Shown here piece by piece: positions 24,761-33,512 of a stretch of DNA of 64,000 nucleotides (positions are counted from its first letter, which is position 1; each line of letters opens with the position of its first letter). The position numbers were made by a program, and so were the translations under genes. Origin of the DNA: Candidatus Koribacter versatilis Ellin345 (GTDB lineage Bacteria > Acidobacteriota > Terriglobia > Terriglobales > Acidobacteriaceae). The notes beneath the pieces were generated by a model. It made no database searches. It was not told the DNA's origin and saw nothing but the letters and a program-made list of their open reading frames with translations. Location of the stretch: positions 496,001 through 560,000 of the forward strand of contig NC_008009.1 in assembly GCF_000014005.1 (NCBI RefSeq), given 5' to 3'.

Positions 24761-25468
24761 TCACTTGGAAGCGCTTGCGGACGATGTCAGCACGTAAGTT
24801 GTCATCCTATCGACTTCCACATTGAATTTCGCCGCTGAGAGTGTGATGCGGTTGTTTGAATCGTAGCTTTCAACGACGCCTTTCATCATCACCCGATGCT
24901 TGGAAATCTGTGAGGATGGCGAGGAAGCTTGCGGTCCGGAATCGCGGTCAGAATCGCGTCCCGGAAATTTCTCTTGCGATACCGGATTATTTGGATCGGG
25001 GTATGCGCCGCCTCCATTCCACTTTCCTGGGCTATTAGCCGCGTCGGGCGGCTCAAAGGAGAGGTCCTGAGGACGGGTCGACGCCATGGGATAGATCCAT
25101 GCGCAAAGGTCAACTTCGAGCGGAGTTGATTTGTCGCGCCATTGCAGCGAATGCATCCGGACCGCAAGGTGAGAAGGGGCGTCGCCGTTACGGGCGACCG
25201 ACTCCGTCACTTCTCCCGAGAAGATCGCGTTGCGAGGGTAGACAAATCCATTTACCAGGGTTGCGACGACGAGTTTCGCCAGGACCTTGGTTCCGACCGG
25301 AGTTTTGCCGGCCTGAATTTTCTGCTGCATGACAACTGGATATTCCTGGACCGGCGCTCGCACCGCAGACGATGCCGTTGTCGAGGATTGCGCGATGGCG
25401 CCGCAGGGAAAAAGCAGGAGCAGAGAAAACAACCTGAGCGACGAAAAAATCTGAGGACTGCGCAGCAT
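24761..25468 (-). CDS. Secreted protein of unknown function
   Basis: ATG 25468 is chosen for the strong GGGAGGTGGAG before it and for the signal peptide that follows (hydrophobic LRLFSLLLLFPCGAIA); the frame itself extends further upstream. The 235-residue product has a beta-rich middle (PVGTKVLAKLVVATLVNGFV, FSGEVTESVARNGDAP, LQWRDKSTPLEVDLCAW). These resemble the barrel-like domains of secreted or conjugation-type TrbI/VirB10-like proteins, but the match is too loose to use. A Pro/Asp-rich linker and a C-terminal domain (VMMKGVVESYDSNNRITLSA) follow. It faces the cox operon tail to tail with 14 bp between. Confidence 0.6.
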   Translation of the reverse strand: MLRSPQIFSSLRLFSLLLLFPCGAIAQSSTTASSAVRAPVQEYPVVMQQKIQAGKTPVGTKVLAKLVVATLVNGFVYPRNAIFSGEVTESVARNGDAPSHLAVRMHSLQWRDKSTPLEVDLCAWIYPMASTRPQDLSFEPPDAANSPGKWNGGGAYPDPNNPVSQEKFPGRDSDRDSGPQASSPSSQISKHRVMMKGVVESYDSNNRITLSAAKFNVEVDRMTTYVLTSSASASK

Positions 25469-25764
25469 GCTCCACCTCCCGTGTGCGCTCACCGTGGGCC
25501 CCACTCCGAACCGCAATATACGCCCTTCTGAATCGGGCTGCTCCCCCTTGACGGGTTAGGGGTCTCGAAAAATACTCGCGAAGCATGGTTGCTATCTCCG
25601 GGTAAGACGCTAAAATGCGCGGCACGGCAAATTGCCGTCGACGTACACGACGCGGGTTCAAACTTACGCTACCTCGATTTTTAGAGAAATTCCGAGTGCC
25701 AGCACTTTATGATGCTGTGAAATCAAAAGAAATTTCAAGCGAGTCGCGTGCGGGGTGACGAGCA
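25469..25764. promoter_or_regulatory. Divergent gap upstream of LacI gene with possible promoter
   Basis: TTGACG (25548-25553) and AATACT (25571-25576) are separated by 17 bp and read toward the LacI-family gene, leaving a leader of about 180 bases. The rest shows no gene. GGGTTCAAAC near 25652 looks like a tRNA T-loop but has no matching stem. Confidence 0.3.
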
Positions 25765-26871
25765 TTGACCAGGAAGAGACGCGGGATTCATCTCATCGCG
25801 GAGATGGCGCAGGTGTCCATCGGCACGGTGGACCGTGCGCTGCACGGGCGAAACGGAATCAGCCACGCGACGCGCGAACGGATCCTCCAGATCGCGCGGG
25901 AAATTGGATACACGCCGAACCTTGCTGCTCGCGCTCTCTCGGCAGGGAAAGCCGGAGTGCGCATCGGAGTTTGCATTCCGCGCGAAATCCATTTCTTCTA
26001 CGACCAACTCTGGGGCGGAGTGCTCGAAGAAGCCCGCCGCCTGGAGCATATGGGCGTTGCATTCGAGTTCCGGCCGGTACGAAATCTCGGCGAGGGCGAT
26101 ACCGAGGCGCTGCGTGAATTGATCGAGGACGGCGTGGATGGCGTCATTCTCACCGCAGGAAATCCAGATGGATTGACGCCCCTGGTGAATGAGGCTGAGG
26201 GCCGGAACATTCCTGTCGTCTGTGTATCTACCGACGCTCCGGAGAGCCTGCGTTCCAGCATCGTTTGCGTTGAGCCGAGACTCAATGGCCAGCTTGCCGG
26301 CGAGTTGATGGGAAAGTTCGTGCCCGCAGGATCGAAGGTTGCCGTGGTTGCCGGCATGCTCACTGCCATGGACCATCTCAGCAAGACGGAGGGCTTCTCG
26401 GTAACGTTCCCGAAACACTGCCATGGCGGCCAAATCGTGGGCGTTATCGAGGGCCACGAGGACGAGGACGAAAGCTTCCAGAAGACCTTCGATCTACTGG
26501 GTAGAGTTCCGGACTTGGCTGGTCTTTACGTCAACACCGTGAACTGTCTTCCCGTGTGTCGAGCACTTGGGGCGCGCCAACTCGCAGGGAGAGTCAAACT
26601 GATTACGACCGACTTGTTTGCGGAGATGGCGACCTATTTCGCCAAGGGCACAATCACCGCATCGATCTACCAGCAACCCCACCGACAAGGCCAACTGGCG
26701 GTCAGATTACTCGCCGACAACCTCACGGCAAACCAGCCATTTCCGCCTACTGTGCACTTAAGTCCTGGGGTTGTCATGTCTTCGAATTTGCACCTTTTCC
26801 GCGAGATGCGTCGCAGTGAAACGAAGCTTCCGGACGTGGTGCGCGTGGCCTCTCTCGCCACGAAGGTGTAG
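25765..26871 (+). CDS. LacI/GalR-family transcriptional regulator
   Basis: TTG start at 25765; no ATG lies near. The 368-residue protein has an N-terminal helix-turn-helix with the LacI pattern (LIAEMAQVSIGTVDRALHGR, then ATRERILQIAREIGYTPN and ARALSAGK as hinge helix). A periplasmic-binding-protein-like effector domain follows (about residues 66-340; VDGVILTAGNP, PVVCVSTDAPES, GMLTAMDHLSKTEGF, LITTDLF, TASIYQQPHRQGQLAVRLL). The effector domain is of the sugar-binding type. A perfect 20-bp palindrome lies 97 bp after this gene, in front of the TonB receptor gene it precedes, so that receptor is the likely target. A similar site at 8931-8942 could be another. Confidence 0.9.
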   Translation: MTRKRRGIHLIAEMAQVSIGTVDRALHGRNGISHATRERILQIAREIGYTPNLAARALSAGKAGVRIGVCIPREIHFFYDQLWGGVLEEARRLEHMGVAFEFRPVRNLGEGDTEALRELIEDGVDGVILTAGNPDGLTPLVNEAEGRNIPVVCVSTDAPESLRSSIVCVEPRLNGQLAGELMGKFVPAGSKVAVVAGMLTAMDHLSKTEGFSVTFPKHCHGGQIVGVIEGHEDEDESFQKTFDLLGRVPDLAGLYVNTVNCLPVCRALGARQLAGRVKLITTDLFAEMATYFAKGTITASIYQQPHRQGQLAVRLLADNLTANQPFPPTVHLSPGVVMSSNLHLFREMRRSETKLPDVVRVASLATKV

Positions 26872-26924
26872 GAACTTTCCTTAGCACTAAGCCCGAACAG
26901 CTACAACAAATAACTCGAAACAAC

Positions 26925-26988
26925 TTGACAATGATTCCCGAAAAGGATTAAAAGCGATGACGCTTGCTTTCCGTTAACGTTAACGGAA
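26925..26988 (+). promoter_or_regulatory. Promoter with perfect 20-bp LacI-type operator
   Basis: TTGACA at 26925-26930 is followed after 18 bp by TAAAAG. TTCCGTTAACGTTAACGGAA at 26969-26988 is a perfect 20-bp palindrome with the central CG of LacI-family operators. It lies downstream of the likely transcription start and 34 bp before the receptor's ATG at 27023, so a bound repressor would block elongation. Confidence 0.7.
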
Positions 26989-27022
26989 CTTTGCTTTGCA
27001 GATTGCTGTGCTCGGAGGTTTC

Positions 27023-30000
27023 ATGTACTGTGCGTTAACTCGGGTGCCAGAGCTGTGTCTGCGCGCCGTGCATCGATCGCGTTTTGCGATCCTGTGCGCG
27101 CTAGTGCTTTTCTTTTCAGCTCACGTTTTCGGACAAGAAGCGACCGTGGTCGGGACAGTTACCGATCCTACCGGCGCGAATGTTCCTAACGTGACGATCA
27201 CCATCACCCATATCGAAACGGGTCAAGTCCGTAACGTCACGACTAACAGCGAAGGACAGTTCGCAGCGGCAGCGCTGCCCATCGGACACTACAACATCAC
27301 TGCGCAGTCCGAAGGCTTCGGTGTCGCGCAGAAAACCAACGTCGCCCTCAACGTGGGCGATCGTACCCGCATTGACTTTGCTCTTGCCGTGGGGTCCACG
27401 AAGCAGACCGTAACGGTGGAAGCGAATGCAGTTCAAGTGCAAACCCAGACCGGCGAAGTCAGCACGGTCATCGACGGTAAACAAGTTGCGCAACTGTCTA
27501 CCAATGGCAGAAGCGTTTACACCCTATACGCATTGACTCCGGGCGCCTCGAGTGTGCAAGGAGACTTCATCACGCCAACGCCGGTAAGCGGCGACAGTAA
27601 CGTGAGCATCAACGGCCAGCGGCCAGGCCACAACCTGCAGATCCTCGATGGCGGCGAGAACCTCGATCGCGGCGGCAGCAGCGCGAGTGTGATGCCTTCG
27701 CTCGAAGCGATCGCAGAATTCACGAACATGACGTCGAACTACAGCGCCGAGTATGGCCTGTCGTCCGCCGCAACCATTACCACCGCAGTCAAGTCGGGCA
27801 CCAACCGGTTCCACGCGTCGGCGTGGGAGTTCCTCCGCAACGATGCTTTGGACGCACGTAACTACTTCAACCCGGCGCCGGCGAAAGTTGCCGAACTCCG
27901 CTACAACAACTTCGGCTTCAATGTCGGCGGTCAAGTGCCGCTCTGGAAAGACCATCCGACATTCTTCTTCTACAACCAGGAATGGCGCCGGTTGGTGCAG
28001 GGTGGACAGTTGAACCAGACTGTGCCGCTCGCGAGCGCGTATCCGGATGCGAACGGAACGGGAACGGGCGCAGTGATTCCGACAACCCTGCCGAACGGGG
28101 ACCCGAACATCATCACCGTTCCGACGGGCATTGCGAACTTCGGGGCGAATTGTTCCGGCGCCGTGCGTGCATCGTTGATTCCGGGCCAACCGTTCCCCGC
28201 GAATACCATCCCAGATTGCCTGATCGATCCGAACTCGCAATCGTTGCTGAAGGCAGGTATTTTCCCCTTGCCGACGAACGGCGTGCAGTTCCAAGGCGGA
28301 AACAACTCGCCGACGAACGTGACGGAAGAGATCGTTCGTATTGACCACCAGTTCTCGTCCAAGTTCTCGATCTTCGGGCACTGGATTGCTGAGCAGGTGT
28401 CGCAGACGTATGGCACCACGCAGTGGAGCGGCGACAACGTCCCGACGATCAGCGACGTTTTCGGCAACCCGTCATTCAGCGGGGTGATCCACACCACATA
28501 CACGATCAGCCCAACCCTGCTCAACGAGGCGTCGTTTAACTACAACGGCAACCGCATCCACATCATCCCGCAGGGACTGGTTTCGGCGCCCGGCGACTTC
28601 ACCTTCAATCGCTTGTTTACCGGTCCGAACGATCAGACCCGTATTCCGTCCATCGCGCTGAGCGGCAGCACGGGCACCAACTACACCTCCAACTGGACGC
28701 CATGGAACAACGCCGCAAACGACTACCAGGTTCGCGACGATGTCACGTGGTCCAAGGGCGCTCACCAGCTCAAGATGGGCGGCAGCTGGGCCTTGTACAC
28801 CAAGGTTCAGGATGCTTTCGCCAATACCCAGGGCAATTTCTCTTTCAACGGTGGATTTAGCGGCAATGACTTTGCCGACTTCCTCCTCGGATATGCACAG
28901 CAGTACACCGAGGATGCGGTGAAGATCAGTGGGAATTGGAACAACGTATCCTGGGCAGCCTATGTTCAAGACAACTGGCGCGTAACTCACCGGTTGACCC
29001 TGAACCTCGGACTTCGTTGGGACGGTGTACCTCACACCTACGAAGCGAACAATCAATCGTCCAACTTCTACCGCAACCTCTACGATCCCGCGAATGCGGC
29101 GACGTTCGATGCGAACGGGAACATCTGCAGCGCAAACTCGGTTCCTGCTTGTCCAGGTGGACCCAGCCCGGGCTTGGGTACAAGTTCGAACCCAATCCTC
29201 AGCGGTGTGGGGTTCTATGTGAACGGCATCGGCATCGGTGGTTTGAACGGCGTTCCCAATGGACTGGTGAACAACCATTGGGCAGCGTTCGGACCTCGTC
29301 TGGGCTTCGCCTATGACCTTACTGGACAGGGCAAGAGCGTGGTTCGTGGCGGCTTCGGCATCATGTATGAGCGCATTCAGGGCAACGATATGTACAACGG
29401 TGCCGTGAACCCGCCCAACGACTTGCAGCCACTGCTAAACAGTGTCTCCCTCTCTAACCCGGGATACAACATTAAGACTGGCAATTCGATCACAGCAGCG
29501 GCCCTGCCGGTGTTGCCACTCGTGGTGAGCGGTATTGATTCGGAAAACTACAAACTTCCCGTCAACTACCAGTACAGCTTCGGGTTCCAGCAGTCGCTCG
29601 GTGAAGCGTCGGTCCTCGGTATCTCGTATGTTGGCAGCCAGTCACGCCATCAGAACGATTATCGCCAGATCAATCTTCCGGCGATCACCTCGTTGCCCGC
29701 TCTGTTAGCGAGCAACGGCGCCGGCATCAATCAACAAATGCCCTACCTCGGTTTCGGCGATATTCGCCTGGCCGAGAACGAGGCGAACGCCAGCTACAAC
29801 TCCCTGCAGGTCGACCTGCGAGGTAACTTGAAGCGGGACTTCCAGTATCAGTTCGGCTACACATGGTCGAAGGCCATTGACGCAGCCACCAGCAACGGAA
29901 GCGGCGGCGATCTCAACAACGTAACCAACCCGTACGTCGGATGGCAGTACGATAAAGGACCCTCTCCGTTCGATCGTACGCATATCGCGTTCGCAAACTT

Positions 30001-30544
30001 CGTGTACTCGATTCCTCTGTTCAACAACAACGACAGCCGTGCAGTAAGAACGATTCTCGGCGGCTGGCAGGTGTCGGGAATTGTGACCATGGAGTCGGGT
30101 GCGCCCTTGGCAATCGGCTTGAGCGGTAGCAATGTCTCGAGTTTGTTCAACGGCGGCTTCGTAACGAACAGTGGTAATCGGCCCAACGTGAATGGAGCGG
30201 TCACCTACCCGCAATCCGTGAACGAATGGTTCGACACCTCCGCATTCTCGGCTCCCACTTGCACGACCGGACCGGACTGCTGGGGCGACCTCGGCCACAA
30301 TACGGTCCGCGGTCCTGGGCGTGACAACTGGAACCTCTCACTGTTCAAGAGCTTCACTCTGAACGATCGCGGCAGTCGGATCGAATTCCGGGCAGATTCG
30401 TTTAACACCTGGAACCACACGCAGTTTAAGGGTGATTACAACAACGGCGGCATCAGCACAAACTTCGGCTCCGGTAACTTCGGGGCGGTAACCGCCGCAT
30501 TCGACCCGCGCGAATTTCAGTTCGGGCTCAAACTCGTGTTTTAA
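27023..30544 (+). CDS. TonB-dependent receptor, Oar-like with carboxypeptidase-regulatory domain
   Basis: ATG 27023 has GGAGG 5 bases upstream; an earlier in-frame start at 26996 would lack a ribosome-binding site. The 1173-residue product has a signal peptide (FAILCALVLFFSAHVFG), a carboxypeptidase-regulatory domain (VGTVTDPTGANVPNVTITIT, AAALPIGHYNITAQSEGFGV), and a plug (STNGRSVYTLYALTPGASSV, EAIAEFTNMTSNYSAEYGLS, TTAVKSGTNRFHASAWEFLR). A large barrel ends in FQFGLKLVF. It imports an unknown ligand with TonB energy. The upstream LacI gene and operator point to a sugar. It is followed by an intrinsic terminator, so it is a single-gene unit. Confidence 0.9.
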   Translation: MYCALTRVPELCLRAVHRSRFAILCALVLFFSAHVFGQEATVVGTVTDPTGANVPNVTITITHIETGQVRNVTTNSEGQFAAAALPIGHYNITAQSEGFGVAQKTNVALNVGDRTRIDFALAVGSTKQTVTVEANAVQVQTQTGEVSTVIDGKQVAQLSTNGRSVYTLYALTPGASSVQGDFITPTPVSGDSNVSINGQRPGHNLQILDGGENLDRGGSSASVMPSLEAIAEFTNMTSNYSAEYGLSSAATITTAVKSGTNRFHASAWEFLRNDALDARNYFNPAPAKVAELRYNNFGFNVGGQVPLWKDHPTFFFYNQEWRRLVQGGQLNQTVPLASAYPDANGTGTGAVIPTTLPNGDPNIITVPTGIANFGANCSGAVRASLIPGQPFPANTIPDCLIDPNSQSLLKAGIFPLPTNGVQFQGGNNSPTNVTEEIVRIDHQFSSKFSIFGHWIAEQVSQTYGTTQWSGDNVPTISDVFGNPSFSGVIHTTYTISPTLLNEASFNYNGNRIHIIPQGLVSAPGDFTFNRLFTGPNDQTRIPSIALSGSTGTNYTSNWTPWNNAANDYQVRDDVTWSKGAHQLKMGGSWALYTKVQDAFANTQGNFSFNGGFSGNDFADFLLGYAQQYTEDAVKISGNWNNVSWAAYVQDNWRVTHRLTLNLGLRWDGVPHTYEANNQSSNFYRNLYDPANAATFDANGNICSANSVPACPGGPSPGLGTSSNPILSGVGFYVNGIGIGGLNGVPNGLVNNHWAAFGPRLGFAYDLTGQGKSVVRGGFGIMYERIQGNDMYNGAVNPPNDLQPLLNSVSLSNPGYNIKTGNSITAAALPVLPLVVSGIDSENYKLPVNYQYSFGFQQSLGEASVLGISYVGSQSRHQNDYRQINLPAITSLPALLASNGAGINQQMPYLGFGDIRLAENEANASYNSLQVDLRGNLKRDFQYQFGYTWSKAIDAATSNGSGGDLNNVTNPYVGWQYDKGPSPFDRTHIAFANFVYSIPLFNNNDSRAVRTILGGWQVSGIVTMESGAPLAIGLSGSNVSSLFNGGFVTNSGNRPNVNGAVTYPQSVNEWFDTSAFSAPTCTTGPDCWGDLGHNTVRGPGRDNWNLSLFKSFTLNDRGSRIEFRADSFNTWNHTQFKGDYNNGGISTNFGSGNFGAVTAAFDPREFQFGLKLVF

Positions 30545-30560
30545 GCATGCACACCTTCTC

Positions 30561-30600
30561 CCCCGACTCGCAGACCTCCTGGCGAGTCGGGGTTTTTTTT
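30561..30600 (+). terminator. Intrinsic terminator after TonB receptor
   Basis: CCCCGACTCGC (30561-30571) pairs perfectly with GCGAGTCGGGG (30582-30592), 10-base loop, followed by eight T residues. Confidence 0.93.
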
Positions 30601-30678
30601 GATTCGCACAAGTAAAGGGTGCGTGCACACAGCAGTTAGAATGAACCGCACGCACACTGACCGGATAGGCGTTTGAGA

Positions 30679-31827
30679 ATGGGGAACCTGATTGTGGCGC
30701 GGGGCTGTTTTGTCGTCGTATCGCTTTTTTTTCTTCCGTATTTCGTATTCGCCCAGGCCCCCGATCCTTCCGCAGCCATCGCCTTTGAACAACAAGGGAA
30801 ACTCCAGGAAGCGGAGAGGACCTGGCGCGAGGTCATCAAGCAAAATCCCAAAGATGCGGGTGCCTTTGCCAGTCTGGGTGTAGTCCTGTCGAAGGAACAG
30901 AAATATCAGGAGGCCGCTGCAGCTGATCGCAAAGCGCTCACGCTTGATCCTTCTCTGCCGGGGGTGCAACTCAATCTTGGACTGGCGGAGTTCAAGCGAA
31001 ATAACTTCGTAGCAGCCATACCGCCACTCAAAGCCGCCTACGCCGCGGATCCAGCCAGTAAGCAGGCGGTGACTTTACTTGGTTTGAGTTACTACGGGTC
31101 GAAGCAATTTGCCGAGGCAAGCAAGTATCTCGGAATCGCCGCCAAGGCAGATCCAGCCAACATTGAATTGCATCAGGTGCTGGCGCAAAGCTGTCTCTCC
31201 GCCCGGAATTACGACTGTGCGCTCGAGGAATTCCGCCAAATCTCCGCCCAGAATCCGCAATCGGCCGCGGTTCATATGCTCACCGGCGAGGCGCTCGATG
31301 GAACAGGACACACCGCTGCCGCCATTGAGGAATTCAAAGCCGCGGTCAACATCTCACCGCGCGAGCCTAATCTGCACTTTGGGCTCGGTTATCTTTTCTG
31401 GAAGTCGCACCAATATGACGACGCCAAAGCCGAATTTGAGAAAGAACTCGCGATCGATTCGGATCACGCTCTCGCCTTGGGCTATCTTGGCGATATCGCC
31501 ATGAAACAGAATCGGCTGGAAGAAGCCTCAAAGTTCCTCCGCAAGGCGATCAGTGCCAAGCCTGATCTTCGAATGGCATATGTAGATCTCGGTTCCGTGC
31601 TGACCGAACAAAAGCAGTATGAGGAAGCCATGGAAGCTCTCAAGCACGCCATCAAACTCGATCCGAGCCAACCGGATGCACACTTTAAACTCGGCCGAGT
31701 TCTGCAGCGACTCGGGCGGTCCGAGGAATCGCGCAAAGAGCTGGCCAAGGTGCGCGAACTTCATGAGCAGGCCGACGCCCCGCTTGCCACACAATTGCCG
31801 GAGTCTGCCGCCCCGCTGCCGAAATGA
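30679..31827 (+). CDS. Secreted tetratricopeptide-repeat protein
   Basis: A 382-residue protein with a signal peptide (VVVSLFFLPYFVFA) and about ten consecutive 34-residue TPR units covering residues about 28-365. Typical units include DAGAFASLGVVLSKEQKYQE, PNLHFGLGYLFWKSHQYDDA, and MAYVDLGSVLTEQKQYEEAM. TPR arrays are protein-interaction scaffolds, so it is probably a periplasmic adaptor; no catalytic domain is fused. TTG 30673 is an alternative start. It is separated from the efflux genes by 368 bp and need not be part of them. Confidence 0.85.
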   Translation: MGNLIVARGCFVVVSLFFLPYFVFAQAPDPSAAIAFEQQGKLQEAERTWREVIKQNPKDAGAFASLGVVLSKEQKYQEAAAADRKALTLDPSLPGVQLNLGLAEFKRNNFVAAIPPLKAAYAADPASKQAVTLLGLSYYGSKQFAEASKYLGIAAKADPANIELHQVLAQSCLSARNYDCALEEFRQISAQNPQSAAVHMLTGEALDGTGHTAAAIEEFKAAVNISPREPNLHFGLGYLFWKSHQYDDAKAEFEKELAIDSDHALALGYLGDIAMKQNRLEEASKFLRKAISAKPDLRMAYVDLGSVLTEQKQYEEAMEALKHAIKLDPSQPDAHFKLGRVLQRLGRSEESRKELAKVRELHEQADAPLATQLPESAAPLPK

Positions 31828-32195
31828 TGTCGGGGATTCTGGCCGTAAATGCTGGCGTGCACATACACGAAGGTGCCATTCGAACGGACTTCCCCACCCA
31901 CTGTCTTCAACAAATAAATAATAAGGAAGGGCCGACTTAGTTTTGGCCCGACAAAATGGGAAAGGCTGGTTCACAAACTCAGGATTGGAAAACGCGGGGC
32001 ATGGCGACTCGATTGGAGATCTCCGAAGGCCGTATTCAACTCAACCCGAGAAGCTGCCGCGTTCGGGTAGCCGGCACAGACGTGGGCTGTTTTCGGCGGG
32101 GAGATACAATTGTTTCTCGGCGTGCTCTGCGCTTCTTTACACAGGCGAGGGGCAGTGTCGACGTAGAGTAGCGTAAACTTTCTCTTCCACTAATA
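31828..32195. other. Intergenic region without a convincing gene
   Basis: A 71-codon plus frame at 31956-32171 encodes a basic, cysteine-containing peptide with no recognisable family and no clear ribosome-binding site; I leave it uncalled. The stretch TCTTCAACAAATAAATAATA at 31904-31923 is AT-rich and could hold a promoter, but no good -35/-10 pair is seen. Confidence 0.3.
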
Positions 32196-33512
32196 ATGCG
32201 ACCGCGGCATCGATGCAATCAACCCGTTTCAGATTCAACTACATCCCCCTCATTTCATTTTCAGGCATTTGCTCTGTCAGCACTTCTCTTGCTCCTCCTC
32301 GGCGCTGGGATGGGGCAGACTGCGACTCGCATCACCCTCGATGAGGCGGTGGATCTCGCCCTTGCGAAAAGCCCTGCGTTACAGGCGCAGCGCACGCTGA
32401 TCTTGCAGAACGAGGCACAGGAGATTACTGCCAATCTTCGACCAAATCCCACGTTAGGGGCGGACAGCCAATTCGTTCCGATTTTCAGCCCGCAGGACTT
32501 TTCCGGAGACTACCTCGATCAAGCACAGCAGTTCGATATTGGCGTCGGGTATCTCTTCGAACGCGGTCACAAGCGGCAGAGGCGTTTACAAGCGGCCCGT
32601 GATCAGACGGCCGTCACGAAGGCTCAGGTGGCCGACGCCGAGCGCACCCTCGCTTTCAACATAGGGCAGCAATTCGTAAGCGTATTGCTCGCAGAATCCA
32701 CCTTGGACTTCGCTTCGCAGGACTTGAAGAGCTTTCAGCAGACGGTCGATATCAGCGAAACGCAATATAAGGCTGGATACATCAGCGAAGGCGATTACCT
32801 GAAGATCAAGCTGCAATTGTTGCAGTTTCAGACGGACGTCTCTTCTGCACGACTTGCTAAGGTTCAAGCGCTCGCGGGATTGCGGCAATCGCTCGGATAC
32901 AACACGGTTCCCGTCGACTTTGACGTAGCCGGCGACCTAGCTTTTCAGCCGCTGAAGGGGAGAGTGGAGGATCTGCAGATTCTGGCCATGCGCGAGCGGC
33001 CTGATTTCCGAGCCTCTCAGCTAGGCGTGACCGCAGCACAAAGCCAGATTCAACTCGCCAAGGCCAACGCCAAAGTAGACGTAAATGGCACCTACGACGT
33101 CTCACATGTCGCCGGCGCGACGAGCGGGTCCATCTTCGTGAGTTTCGATCTTCCCATCTTTAATCGGAACCAGGGAGAAATCGCGCGCACCCGGTATGCT
33201 CTCACTCAGGCGCAGGCGCAGGAACAAGCAGCGAATGACACGGTCATGACAGATGTATTGAATGCTTACGAGGCAGTCGGCAGCAACGAGCAGGTGGTGC
33301 AGTTGTACATTTCCGGATACCTCAAGGAATCGCAGGATTCTCGTGACATCAGCGAGTATGCCTACAAGCGCGGTGCCGCCAGCCTGTTGGATTACCTCGA
33401 CGCCGAGCGCAGTTTTCGCTCAGTGCAACTGGCGTATCGCCAATCACTGGCGTCTTACATGACGGCAATCGAACAACTTAAGGAAGCTGTAGGGACGAGG
33501 AAGCTGCCATGA
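32196..33512 (+). CDS. TolC-family outer-membrane efflux channel (CzcC/CusC type)
   Basis: The 438-residue product has a hydrophobic signal (AFALSALLLLLLGAGMG) and the double-repeat alpha-helical layout of outer-membrane efflux proteins: ITLDEAVDLALAKSPALQAQ at the start of repeat one, NIGQQFVSVLLAESTLDFAS, and repeat two from DLQILAMRERPDFRASQLGV to AYKRGAASLLDYLDAERSFR. It would form the trimeric exit duct of a tripartite pump. Its stop overlaps the start of the adaptor gene by 4 bp (ATGA at 33509), so the two are translated in coupling. The following RND gene fixes the pump as a metal exporter of the HME class. Confidence 0.88.
   Translation: MRPRHRCNQPVSDSTTSPSFHFQAFALSALLLLLLGAGMGQTATRITLDEAVDLALAKSPALQAQRTLILQNEAQEITANLRPNPTLGADSQFVPIFSPQDFSGDYLDQAQQFDIGVGYLFERGHKRQRRLQAARDQTAVTKAQVADAERTLAFNIGQQFVSVLLAESTLDFASQDLKSFQQTVDISETQYKAGYISEGDYLKIKLQLLQFQTDVSSARLAKVQALAGLRQSLGYNTVPVDFDVAGDLAFQPLKGRVEDLQILAMRERPDFRASQLGVTAAQSQIQLAKANAKVDVNGTYDVSHVAGATSGSIFVSFDLPIFNRNQGEIARTRYALTQAQAQEQAANDTVMTDVLNAYEAVGSNEQVVQLYISGYLKESQDSRDISEYAYKRGAASLLDYLDAERSFRSVQLAYRQSLASYMTAIEQLKEAVGTRKLP

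Noticed and set aside
25640-25680. tRNA-like T-loop GGGTTCAAAC
   Set aside because: The flanking bases do not form the T stem and no acceptor or anticodon arm can be drawn.
27524-28381. 285-codon minus frame under the second TonB receptor
   Set aside because: It is a shadow of the receptor gene; no ribosome-binding site and no domain.
31956-32171. 71-codon plus frame between the TPR and efflux genes
   Set aside because: No supporting motif or ribosome-binding site; too short to call on openness alone.
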